NCBI GenBank assembly: GCA_044222045.1
Contig: JBGAOB010000258.1
Location: 1-7,122 of the forward strand
Length of the DNA stretch: 7,122 nt
DNA from: JBGAMH01 sp044222045
GTDB taxonomy: Bacteria > Eisenbacteria > RBG-16-71-46
Direction of reading: 5' to 3'
Shown here: positions 1 to 5,424 of the stretch, piece by piece
How positions within the stretch are numbered: the first letter of the stretch is position 1
Layout: every line of letters begins with the position of its first letter
The notes under the pieces: generated by a model
What the model was told of the DNA's origin: nothing
What the model saw: the letters and a program-made list of their open reading frames with translations, nothing else
The model's database searches: none
Position numbers and translations under genes: made by a program

Positions 1-2
1 AC

Positions 3-350
3 GCGCTGCACGTGTGCAAGTCCGACAACCTGCTGTTCGAGTTCGCCGACTATCCGGTCGGGGCGTTCTCGTGGGACGCCACCGCCGCTGGCAATCCGTC
101 GCTGGCCGAAGGTCTCGCCCGCCTGCCGGGCGCCGTCATGGGCGGCATCGCCCACGAAGGCGCGCTGCAGGCGCCGGGCCCCGAAGCCGTCGTGGAGCAG
201 TACCGCCGTGCGCTCGCCGAGACGGGCGGACGGCGCTGGCTGGTCGCGCCGGGATGCTCGATCCCGCCCCACAGCCCCGAGGGCAACCTCGCGGCGCTGC
301 GCGACGAGGTCGACCGCACTCCGGCACCCGGGGGGCGCATCGCCCGCTAG
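3..350 (+). CDS. Uroporphyrinogen decarboxylase (URO-D) family protein, C-terminal part
   Basis: The frame is open from the left edge (third base) to a TAG at 348-350, so only about the last 115 residues are present. The fragment begins ALHVCKSDN, matching the strand carrying the LHxCG-type motif of URO-D/MtaA-type TIM barrels. It continues through FSWDATAA (usual late-barrel 'lswD' strand) and GAVMGGIAHEGAL (usual 'G.ld...L' strand), and ends with VAPGCSIPPHSPEGNLAAL, the family's final strand and helix ('l..Gc.ip..tp.eNi.al'). In this superfamily members decarboxylate uroporphyrinogen III in haem synthesis or act as corrinoid methyltransferases. The divergent LHVCK, where LHxCG is usual, and lack of the N-terminus make the substrate unclear, so hemE is not asserted. 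The GTG at 12 is an internal valine, not a start. A small hairpin follows the stop. Confidence 0.8.
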   Translation, partial: ALHVCKSDNLLFEFADYPVGAFSWDATAAGNPSLAEGLARLPGAVMGGIAHEGALQAPGPEAVVEQYRRALAETGGRRWLVAPGCSIPPHSPEGNLAALRDEVDRTPAPGGRIAR

Positions 351-352
351 GC

Positions 353-378
353 GCGTGCGGCGGTCCGCCGCCACACGC
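353..378 (+). terminator. Short GC-rich hairpin after the URO-D-like gene
   Basis: Positions 353-357 (GCGTG) pair with 374-378 (CACGC), and 358-362 (CGGCG) pair with 366-370 (CGCCG). This leaves a 3-nt loop and a 3-nt bulge. It begins three bases after the stop codon. No U-tract follows, so termination is only a guess; a GC-rich sequence gives such stems by chance fairly often. Confidence 0.25.
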
Positions 379-438
379 ACCCCCGAGCCCTGTGCCTCCC
401 ACGTGAGCCCGGCGGCCACGGCCGCTGCGGCTGGCAGT

Positions 439-446
439 GGAGGAGG
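439..446 (+). promoter_or_regulatory. Strong Shine-Dalgarno (GGAGGAGG)
   Basis: GGAGGAGG lies 7 nt before the ATG at 454. It decides the start of the first redoxin-like gene, whose frame stays open much further upstream (to about 208) without any comparable signal. The protein from this ATG begins directly with a signal peptide. Confidence 0.8.
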
Positions 447-453
447 TGCCGAC

Positions 454-1044
454 ATGCTGAGGCTCGCACTCGTTCTCGCGCTGCTGCTCGCGGCCGCATC
501 CGCCGCGGCGCAATCCACCGACCGCTACTCGCCCAACCCCACCTTGCCGCCCGTGAAGCGCGCCGGACCCGGCGGGCTCAACACGCCCGCACGCCACTCG
601 CTCGGCCGGGTCGAACGGGGCGAGCGCGCGCCCGACTTCGACCTCCCGCTCGCCGGCGGCGGACGGGTCAGGCTGTCCTCGCTGCGCGGCCAGTGGGTGG
701 TCGTCTGCTTCGTCGCGCGCCGCGACGGCATCGAGGCGCTCGTGGGTCTCGACACGCTCGCGCGCGAGGTGCCCGAGCACGTGCCGGTGCTGGCGGTGAT
801 GCAGGAGAAGGTGAGCACGCTGTCGGCCTGGGCGACGCGCAATCCCACGCACGCGCTGCTGCTCGAGGACGCGCTCGGCGACATCGCGGCGCTCTACGGC
901 GCGTTCGACCTCGAACGCGGCGAACCGCGCTCGGGTTACGCGATCGTCGATCCGACGGGCGTCGTCCAGCGCATCGTGGTCGGCGAACGCACCTCGCCGG
1001 CGGAGGCGGCGCGCGCCGTGCAATACGCGGTCACCGGCCTCTAG
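454..1044 (+). CDS. Exported redoxin-like (AhpC/TSA fold) protein lacking the peroxidatic cysteine
   Basis: A 196-residue protein. Residues 1-19 form a signal peptide (MLRLALVLALLL core, then ASAAA), with likely cleavage before Q20, so the product is periplasmic or secreted. After a Pro/Gly-rich linker comes a thioredoxin-fold domain: GERAPDFDLPL at 56-66 (the 'G..aPdF.l' entry of AhpC/TSA and TlpA-like proteins), RLSSLRGQ at 73-80, strand WVVVCF at 81-86 and closing strand GYAIVDPTG at 161-169, with R159 where peroxiredoxins often carry a conserved arginine. In active peroxiredoxins the loop after the first strand holds the catalytic Cys. Here it reads VARRDGIEAL with none; the only Cys, C85, is inside the strand. 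Peroxidase activity is therefore unlikely, and a binding, scaffold or chaperone role is inference. The start is set by the Shine-Dalgarno at 439-446. A clear paralogue lies 150 bp downstream, probably in the same transcript. Confidence 0.88.
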   Translation: MLRLALVLALLLAAASAAAQSTDRYSPNPTLPPVKRAGPGGLNTPARHSLGRVERGERAPDFDLPLAGGGRVRLSSLRGQWVVVCFVARRDGIEALVGLDTLAREVPEHVPVLAVMQEKVSTLSAWATRNPTHALLLEDALGDIAALYGAFDLERGEPRSGYAIVDPTGVVQRIVVGERTSPAEAARAVQYAVTGL

Positions 1045-1115
1045 CTTTGCAATCCGGCGCGTGGAAACGCTGCCACGAGCGGAGTTCAGACCTCGCAGAT
1101 CGCACCGATTCAACC

Positions 1116-1190
1116 GGACCTCCGGAACCGTCGATACGAATGGGGCAGCAGAACGTACGCATTCCCACCGTGTCGCTCTTCCGGAGGTTC
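1116..1190 (+). promoter_or_regulatory. Predicted Shine-Dalgarno-masking leader hairpin of the second redoxin-like gene
   Basis: GGACCTCCGGAA at 1116-1127 can pair over all 12 positions with TTCCGGAGGTTC at 1179-1190, with one G-U wobble (1117/1189). The 3' arm contains the GGAGGT Shine-Dalgarno (1183-1188), and the 5' arm holds the anti-Shine-Dalgarno ACCTCC. The intervening 51 nt (1128-1178) can form a further 5-bp stem, GAATG (1138-1142) with CATTC (1160-1164). The element lies wholly in the noncoding gap after the stop at 1044. Such pairing would hide the ribosome site unless opened by protein, ligand, temperature or translation. It matches no riboswitch class that I recognise. The alternative is a DNA-level inverted repeat bound by a regulator. 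Confidence 0.45.
1183..1188 (+). promoter_or_regulatory. Shine-Dalgarno (GGAGGT) supporting a TTG start
   Basis: GGAGGT lies 6 nt before TTG at 1195. This favours the TTG over the in-frame ATG at 1216, which has no comparable signal at proper distance and would remove the first seven residues of the signal peptide. Confidence 0.75.
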
Positions 1191-1194
1191 GCCC

Positions 1195-1809
1195 TTGATT
1201 CGCACCGTGCCCACGATGGCGTTCGTCGCCCTGCTGGGTCTCACCGGGCCGGCCGTCGCCGGCGGCGCCTCGCAGTCCGCGCCCGATGCGCCGAAAGCGC
1301 TGCCCGTGGTCCCTCTCGGCAGCAGTTCCGAATACGCCACGCTCGAAACCGGCGCCAACGCGCCCGACTTCTCCTACCAGACGCTCGCGGGCACCCGCGC
1401 ACGGCTGCGCGACCTGCGCTCGCAGGGCCACGTGCTGGTGGTCTTCGGCGCGGGCGAGGACGATCTCGTCCGGCTGCAGGCCGAACGCGAGGCGCTCGGC
1501 CGCCTCGGCGTCGTGCCGGTCGCGGTGCTCGACTGGCGCACCGGCGCGGTGCGCTCCGCCGTGCAGCGCCTGGGCCTGACCTACCCGGTGGTGCCCGACC
1601 CGCAGCGCGTGATCGGCGCGCAGTTCAACGCGCTCGACCCGCGCACGCGCCAGGACGCGCCGGCGTGGTTCGTCATCGACCGCGGCGGCAAGGTCCGCGG
1701 CCTCGACCACTTCGACTGGCCGCGCGAGGCGTGGGCCACGATCGCCGCGGGCTCGCTCGGCCTGCCCGCCGGTGACACCTCGATCCCGGCGTCCGCCCCC
1801 GGGCGCTGA
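1195..1809 (+). CDS. Second exported redoxin-like protein, entirely cysteine-free
   Basis: A 204-residue protein from a TTG start. Residues 1-22 look like a signal peptide (IRT, hydrophobic MAFVALLGLTG, then AVA), with probable cleavage before G23. The AhpC/TSA-like domain begins at GANAPDFSYQTL (53-64), followed by RARLRDLRSQGH, strand VLVVF (80-84), GVVPVAVLD (105-113), and PAWFVIDRGGKVRG (156-169), the usual closing 'P..fviD..G.v' segment. The protein contains no Cys at all: the loop that should carry the catalytic residue reads GAGEDDLVRL. It therefore cannot perform thiol chemistry. It shares layout and motifs with the preceding gene (APDF, LRxL/LxxLR, repeated VV strand, VP-V-AV, VID/IVD), indicating old duplication. 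A Pro/Ser/Gly-rich tail ends the protein. The bidirectional terminator begins 11 bases after the TGA. Function is unknown; periplasmic location is inferred from the signal peptide. Confidence 0.87.
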   Translation: MIRTVPTMAFVALLGLTGPAVAGGASQSAPDAPKALPVVPLGSSSEYATLETGANAPDFSYQTLAGTRARLRDLRSQGHVLVVFGAGEDDLVRLQAEREALGRLGVVPVAVLDWRTGAVRSAVQRLGLTYPVVPDPQRVIGAQFNALDPRTRQDAPAWFVIDRGGKVRGLDHFDWPREAWATIAAGSLGLPAGDTSIPASAPGR

Positions 1810-1819
1810 ACCCGCCTCA

Positions 1820-1872
1820 CCCGAAACGACACGGCGCCCCGGCCGCGAGGCCGGGGCGCCGTGCGTTTCGGG
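1820..1872. terminator. Strong bidirectional terminator hairpin between convergent genes
   Basis: A perfect 14-bp stem (1831-1844 with 1849-1862) closes a GCGA (GNRA-type) loop at 1845-1848. It extends through 1830/1863 and, after one bulged A (1829), through a further 9 bp (1820-1828 with 1864-1872). The outer arms contain AAA and TTT, so transcripts from either strand carry a GC-rich core followed by a short U run. It sits 11 bp after the stop of the + strand gene and 11 bp before the stop of the minus-strand kinase, the expected place for a shared terminator. Confidence 0.85.
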
Positions 1873-1882
1873 GCGTCGGCGC

Positions 1883-4219
1883 TCAGGCCGCTTCGGACTC
1901 CGCCAGCGCCGCGACTTCGCGCAGCGCCTGCTGGACGTCGTCCCACGAGAACGGCTTGGCCATGATGAGGTCGACGCCGCTCGAGACCGCGGTCTCCTCG
2001 CCGAGCTGGAAGCCCCAGCCCGTCACGAGCACCACGCGCGTGCGCGGGTTGCGGGCCTTGGCCGCGCTCGCCAGGTCCCAACCGTTCACCTCGGGCATGC
2101 CGAGGTCGGTGAACACCACGTCGAACTCGCCGCGCTGCACGGCCTCGATGCCGGCCGGGCCGCCGTGCGCGCGCTCCACGTCCATGCCGAGCGCCGTGAG
2201 CAGGTCGACCAGCACCTCGAGCACGACCTCCTCGTCGTCCACGACCAGCACCTTCATGCGCGGCAGCGGCGCGTCGCCGCCGGAGGCGGGCTTCTCCTCC
2301 TCGCCGGTGCCGATCGGGAACGCGAGCGTGAACAGCGTTCCCACGCCCGGCTCGCTGTCGACCACGATGGAGCCGCGGTGGCGCGTGACGATGCCGTAGG
2401 CCACCGACAGGCCCAGGCCCGTGCCCTTGGCGGCCTTGGTGGTGAAGAACGGGTCGAAGATGCGCGACAGCGTCGCGGCCTCCATGCCCACACCGGTGTC
2501 GCGGATCTGCACGTGCACCACGTCGAGCCCGTTGCTCGAGGTGATCCACAGCTCGCCGCCGTGCGGCATGGCGTCGACCGCGTTGAGCACCAGGTTGGTG
2601 AACACCTCGCGCAGCTCGGAGGCGTTGCCCACGGTCGTGCTCGTCGCGCCCAGTTCGAGGTGCACGTCGATCGCGACGCCGCGCCGCTTGGCGCCCGACT
2701 CCCACACCGGGCGCGTCAGCTCGGTCACGCCGAGCAGCACCTGGTTGATGTCGACGGTCTCGAAGTGCTCGTCCTGGCGGACGCGCGTGAACTCCTGCAC
2801 GCGCCGCACGGTCTGCGCGCCGTCGAGCGCGGCCTGCTCGATGACCACGAGCTGGCGGCGCAGCTCGGCGTCCGGCACGGTCTGCAGCAGCAGCTGCGTG
2901 CGGCCCAGGATCGCGGCCAGGATGTTGTTGAAGTCGTGCGCGACGCCGCCGGCCATTTCGCCGAGCGCGTTCAGCTTGGCGGCCTGCACCAGCTGCGCCT
3001 GCGTGTCGCGCAGCTCGTCGTACGCGGCCTTCATGCTCTCGTACATGCGCGCGTTGGCGATGGCCGCGGAGCACTGGCCGGCGAACAGCGTCGCCAGCTC
3101 GAGGTCCTCCTGCTGGAACGTGCGCTGGCCCATGCGCGACAGCGTGATCACGCCCACGACCTTGTCCTGGTTCACGAGCGGCACGCACAGCAGCGCCATC
3201 TGCTCGGGCGGAGTGCCGGGCACCGACACCGAACGCGGGTCGGCCTCGGCGTCGTCGACGATCTCGCCGCGCCCGGTGAGCGCCACCATGCCGGTGATGC
3301 CCTCGCCGAGCTTGAGGCGGATGGCCATCATCTCCTCGATGTAGTCCTTGGCGTCGCAGACCACCGGGTAGAGCACCTGCTCCTTCTCGTCGAACAGGAA
3401 CACGGTGCACTCGTCGGTCTGGATCACCTCGCGGACCTTCTTGGCGATGGTGGTCAGGATGACGTTCAGGTCGAGCGTGTTGACCAGCGCGTTGCTGCTC
3501 GCGAGCAGCGCGGCGAACTTCTCCTTCTGCCGCTTCTCGCGCACGAGCATCTCGCTCACGGACGCCTCGACCAGCGCGTGCGCGCTGTCGGGCGAGAACG
3601 TGAAGAACCAGCCGACGACGCGGCCGCCGGGTGAGAACGGCATGCGCGAGACGAGCATCTCGCGGCGCTCGCCGCCGCGCAGCGCCACGCGGCCGAGCCG
3701 CATGGAGCCGTCGCCGTCGCCGGGGGCGGTGGTCAGGCCGGTCACCACGTCCTGCGAATCGGGCTCGAACAGCTCGCGCAGGCGCATCCCGGTCAGGGTC
3801 TCGATCGGCTCGCCGACCAGGCGCGCCATGGCGCCGTTGACGGCCCGGATGCGGAAGCGCGCGTCCACGTACAGCGAGGGCGCCGGGACGAAGTCCAGCA
3901 TGGGCCGCAGGCCGACCGACAGGTCGCGCAGCGCCTGCGTGTCGCGGTCCTCGGTGGGCGAGCGGAGCAGGGCGATGAGCGTCTCGCCCACCAGCGACTC
4001 GTTGGCGCCGGCCGCGACCCAGGCGCCGAGATGCGCCTGCAGGGGGGCCACGAACGCCAGCGGGTCGGGCAGCATGAACGCGCGCTCGAGCCCCGCCACG
4101 AGCCCCTCGGCCTCCGAACGCGCGCGCTCCGCGCCGAGCACGCTCGTGAGCGGGCCCGCCACGGATGCCGCCAGGCGCTGGCGGTGGCGTTTCAGGTAAC
4201 GCGCGATCGGCCTGTGCAC
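1883..4219 (-). CDS. Hybrid sensor histidine kinase with PAS, GAF and C-terminal receiver domains
   Basis: A 778-residue intact soluble protein with no transmembrane segment or signal peptide, so it senses in the cytoplasm. Residues 1-105 are a helical region I do not recognise. A PAS-like domain spans about 107-215 and a short coiled linker 215-240. A GAF domain covers about 245-390, with the typical LGEGITG at 304-310. The HisKA H-box is GGVAHDFNN with phosphoacceptor H428. The ATPase domain has the N-box (N542, N546), G1 DTGVGM (574-579), F-box FDPFFTTK (588-595) and G2 KGTGLGLS (598-605). The receiver (about 655-775) has acidic pair D661/D662, phosphoacceptor D705, T733 and K755. Family knowledge predicts autophosphorylation at H428 and transfer to D705. 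No DNA-binding output domain exists, so a separate phosphotransfer or regulator protein, not in this window, is expected. The start is GTG at 4217-4219 with GGAG 9 nt upstream. The ligand of PAS/GAF cannot be read from sequence. Confidence 0.95.
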   Translation of the reverse strand: MHRPIARYLKRHRQRLAASVAGPLTSVLGAERARSEAEGLVAGLERAFMLPDPLAFVAPLQAHLGAWVAAGANESLVGETLIALLRSPTEDRDTQALRDLSVGLRPMLDFVPAPSLYVDARFRIRAVNGAMARLVGEPIETLTGMRLRELFEPDSQDVVTGLTTAPGDGDGSMRLGRVALRGGERREMLVSRMPFSPGGRVVGWFFTFSPDSAHALVEASVSEMLVREKRQKEKFAALLASSNALVNTLDLNVILTTIAKKVREVIQTDECTVFLFDEKEQVLYPVVCDAKDYIEEMMAIRLKLGEGITGMVALTGRGEIVDDAEADPRSVSVPGTPPEQMALLCVPLVNQDKVVGVITLSRMGQRTFQQEDLELATLFAGQCSAAIANARMYESMKAAYDELRDTQAQLVQAAKLNALGEMAGGVAHDFNNILAAILGRTQLLLQTVPDAELRRQLVVIEQAALDGAQTVRRVQEFTRVRQDEHFETVDINQVLLGVTELTRPVWESGAKRRGVAIDVHLELGATSTTVGNASELREVFTNLVLNAVDAMPHGGELWITSSNGLDVVHVQIRDTGVGMEAATLSRIFDPFFTTKAAKGTGLGLSVAYGIVTRHRGSIVVDSEPGVGTLFTLAFPIGTGEEEKPASGGDAPLPRMKVLVVDDEEVVLEVLVDLLTALGMDVERAHGGPAGIEAVQRGEFDVVFTDLGMPEVNGWDLASAAKARNPRTRVVLVTGWGFQLGEETAVSSGVDLIMAKPFSWDDVQQALREVAALAESEAA

Positions 4220-4228
4220 GGTTCGCTT

Positions 4229-4232
4229 CTCC
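4229..4232 (-). promoter_or_regulatory. Shine-Dalgarno (GGAG) of the histidine kinase GTG start
   Basis: On the minus strand CGGAGAAG precedes the GTG start, with 9 nt between GGAG and GTG. This supports GTG at 4219 as the start of the kinase. Confidence 0.6.
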
Positions 4233-4293
4233 GAGGGGGTGGAGACACGGGAGGGCCGCCACAGGTTTCGGGTGATTCGGCGCGCACTTGAGC

Positions 4294-4311
4294 GCGGAAA
4301 TGGCTTTCCGC
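4294..4311. promoter_or_regulatory. Perfect dyad, candidate operator (GCGGAAA-N4-TTTCCGC)
   Basis: GCGGAAA (4294-4300) and TTTCCGC (4305-4311) are exact inverted repeats around TGGC. The site lies about 75 bp upstream of the kinase start and 173 bp upstream of the SnoaL-like gene, in an otherwise unstructured GC-rich gap. The AAA/TTT arms stand out from the local composition. It could be a dimeric regulator's operator or an RNA hairpin; the sequence alone cannot decide. Confidence 0.4.
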
Positions 4312-4441
4312 ACCGGCGTTGGCGTGCGCGCGCAGGTCGTGCTCCCGCGCCCGGGCGGCCGCGCCCGCACGCCGGTCGACGTCCGTCTTCGTGTGCGGCC
4401 CCCCCGCGGTGCTAATCCTCCCGCCACTTCCCCGCGACTCG

Positions 4442-4457
4442 CGGGCCCGCGGGCCCG
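4442..4457. repeat. 16-bp perfect GC palindrome in the 5' leader
   Basis: CGGGCCCGCGGGCCCG reads the same on both strands and also contains a tandem copy of GCGGGCCC (4441-4448 and 4449-4456). It ends 27 nt before the ATG at 4485 and could fold as a 6-bp stem with a CGCG loop. Only G and C are used, so chance formation is fairly likely here. Confidence 0.3.
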
Positions 4458-4484
4458 TGCGGTCCCGGCCCCGGAAGCCCCGCC

Positions 4485-5357
4485 ATGAAGCCGATGCTGA
4501 CGTTCGTGCTGCCCTGGCTGACGTTGTTGGCCGCCGCGCCCGCCACCCCGCCTTCCCCCGCCACCATGGTCGAGCACGAGCGCGCGTTCGCGCGCGCGGT
4601 CGCCGACAAGGGCGTCCGCGACGGGTTCCTCGCCCGGCTCGCGCCGCGGGGTCGTGTTCCGGGCCGGGGGCCCGTGGACGGCCGCAAGACCCACGAAGCG
4701 GCCGGCAAGGAGGGCCCGCCGTGCTCGCCTGGGAGCCGGCCTACGCGGCGGTCAGTCGCGACGGCGACCTCGGCTGGACGACCGGGCCGTGGAGCTGGCG
4801 TTCGCGCCGCGACCGGGAGCCCGTCGCGGGGCGAGTACCTGGACCGTGGTGGCGGCGCCAGGAAGACGGCCGCACAAGGTGGTGCTGGACGGCGGCGTCG
4901 AGCACGGCAGGCCCGCCGGGACGGCCGGCGAGGTCGTGCACGTGGCTGCCGGGCCGAGGCGCCGCGCGGCGGCCGCGGGCCGCTCGACCGGCGGCGCTCG
5001 CTGTGGAAGGCCGACGCCGACTATGGCGCGCTCGCGAAGCAGGGCGGCGTGGCGGTGGCGCTCGAGAAGTACGCGGCCGACGGCGTGATCCTGCTGCGCG
5101 AGGGGCTGCCGCGCGACCGGGCGGGCCGCCGCCTGCGACACCGTGCGCGCGCGCGCGAGGGCAGCGCGACGCTCATGTCGCTCGCGCAGTTCCTCGCCGA
5201 GAGCGGCGATCTCGGCTACACGTACGGCTCGTTCGTGACCGGCGCGGCCGCCGCGCCCGACTCCGCCTACTACGTGCACGTCTGGCACCGCGGCGACGCG
5301 AAGCCGTGGGAACCGGCGGCCGAGATCGTGATGCCGGTTCCGAAACCTTCGAAGTAG
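4485..5357 (+). CDS. Secreted protein with two SnoaL/DUF4440-like halves, multiply frameshifted
   Basis: One frame is open end to end (290 codons), but its middle is not native protein. Residues 1-20 or so are a signal peptide (MKPMLTFVLPWLTLLAAAP); then EHERAFARAVADKG begins a nuclear-transport-factor-2-like domain. From about 4648 the expected family sequence jumps frames: VVFRAG in frame 1 (4651-4668), PVDGRKTHEAAGKEGP in frame 3 (4671-4718), VLAWEP and DLGWTTGPWSWR in frame 2 (from 4721), GEYL in frame 3 (4830-4841), TV then WRRQEDGR in frame 2 (4850-4873), KVVLDGGVEH in frame 1 (from 4876), then frame 3 again by about 5000. The second half has SLWKADADYGALAKQG, SGDLGYTYGSF and YYVHVWHRG, echoing the first. 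A further pair of shifts is possible near 5120-5155. Typed as CDS because the frame is open; it is a pseudogene or a sequencing artefact. A weak GGAAG lies 7 nt before the ATG. Enzymatic role is unknown. Confidence 0.6.
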   Translation: MKPMLTFVLPWLTLLAAAPATPPSPATMVEHERAFARAVADKGVRDGFLARLAPRGRVPGRGPVDGRKTHEAAGKEGPPCSPGSRPTRRSVATATSAGRPGRGAGVRAATGSPSRGEYLDRGGGARKTAAQGGAGRRRRARQARRDGRRGRARGCRAEAPRGGRGPLDRRRSLWKADADYGALAKQGGVAVALEKYAADGVILLREGLPRDRAGRRLRHRARAREGSATLMSLAQFLAESGDLGYTYGSFVTGAAAAPDSAYYVHVWHRGDAKPWEPAAEIVMPVPKPSK

Positions 5358-5376
5358 CCGGTTCGCGGTCGCGCGC

Positions 5377-5407
5377 GCGGCGCCTGGGAGTTCACCCCGG
5401 GCGCCGC
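5377..5407. terminator. Hairpin in the convergent gap before the vWA gene
   Basis: GCGGCGCCTGGG (5377-5388) pairs with CCCGGGCGCCGC (5396-5407) over 12 positions with one G-U pair in the + transcript, leaving a 7-nt loop. It lies 20 bp after the stop of the + strand gene and 18 bp before the stop of the minus-strand gene, so a shared terminator is plausible. There is no U-tract on either strand. Confidence 0.5.
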
Positions 5408-5424
5408 CGCGTTGGACCGCGCGC

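Larger units (their letters stand above)
4220..4484. promoter_or_regulatory. Divergent intergenic region between kinase and SnoaL-like gene
   Basis: This 265-bp gap separates two divergently transcribed genes, so it should hold promoters for both. No convincing -35/-10 pair is visible on either strand; the closest is a lone TGCTAAT near 4411-4417 on the + strand, which is weak. Two structured elements lie here: the dyad at 4294-4311 and the palindrome at 4442-4457. Short open frames across this gap (for example 4288-4488) have no ribosome site or recognisable content. Confidence 0.5.

Noticed and set aside
394..446. CCTCCCAC at 395-402 facing the Shine-Dalgarno of the first redoxin-like gene
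   Set aside because: Pairing is limited to about seven bases with a bulge. It may echo the downstream leader but cannot be told from chance.
136..1710. 524-codon minus-strand open frame over the URO-D and redoxin genes
   Set aside because: Antisense shadow of three well-supported plus-strand genes, with no ribosome site and no domain.
1772..3634. 620-codon open frame on the plus strand
   Set aside because: It is antisense to the kinase, rich in His/Arg/Leu/Val low-complexity sequence typical of a reverse-complement shadow, and crosses the terminator at 1820-1872.
4228..4245. Possible hairpin masking the kinase Shine-Dalgarno
   Set aside because: Only a 5-bp stem (TCTCC/GGAGA) with an 8-nt loop, which is at chance level in this composition, unlike the 12-bp pairing at 1116-1190.
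1581..4694. 1037-codon open frame on the minus strand
   Set aside because: It overlaps the kinase in another frame, is full of Arg/Gly/Ala repeats without recognisable domains, and is explained by scarcity of stop codons in GC-rich DNA.
5137..5157. CG-dinucleotide run, considered as a Z-DNA or slippage element
   Set aside because: It lies inside coding sequence and encodes a plausible Arg/Ala stretch. At most it may mark one more local indel.
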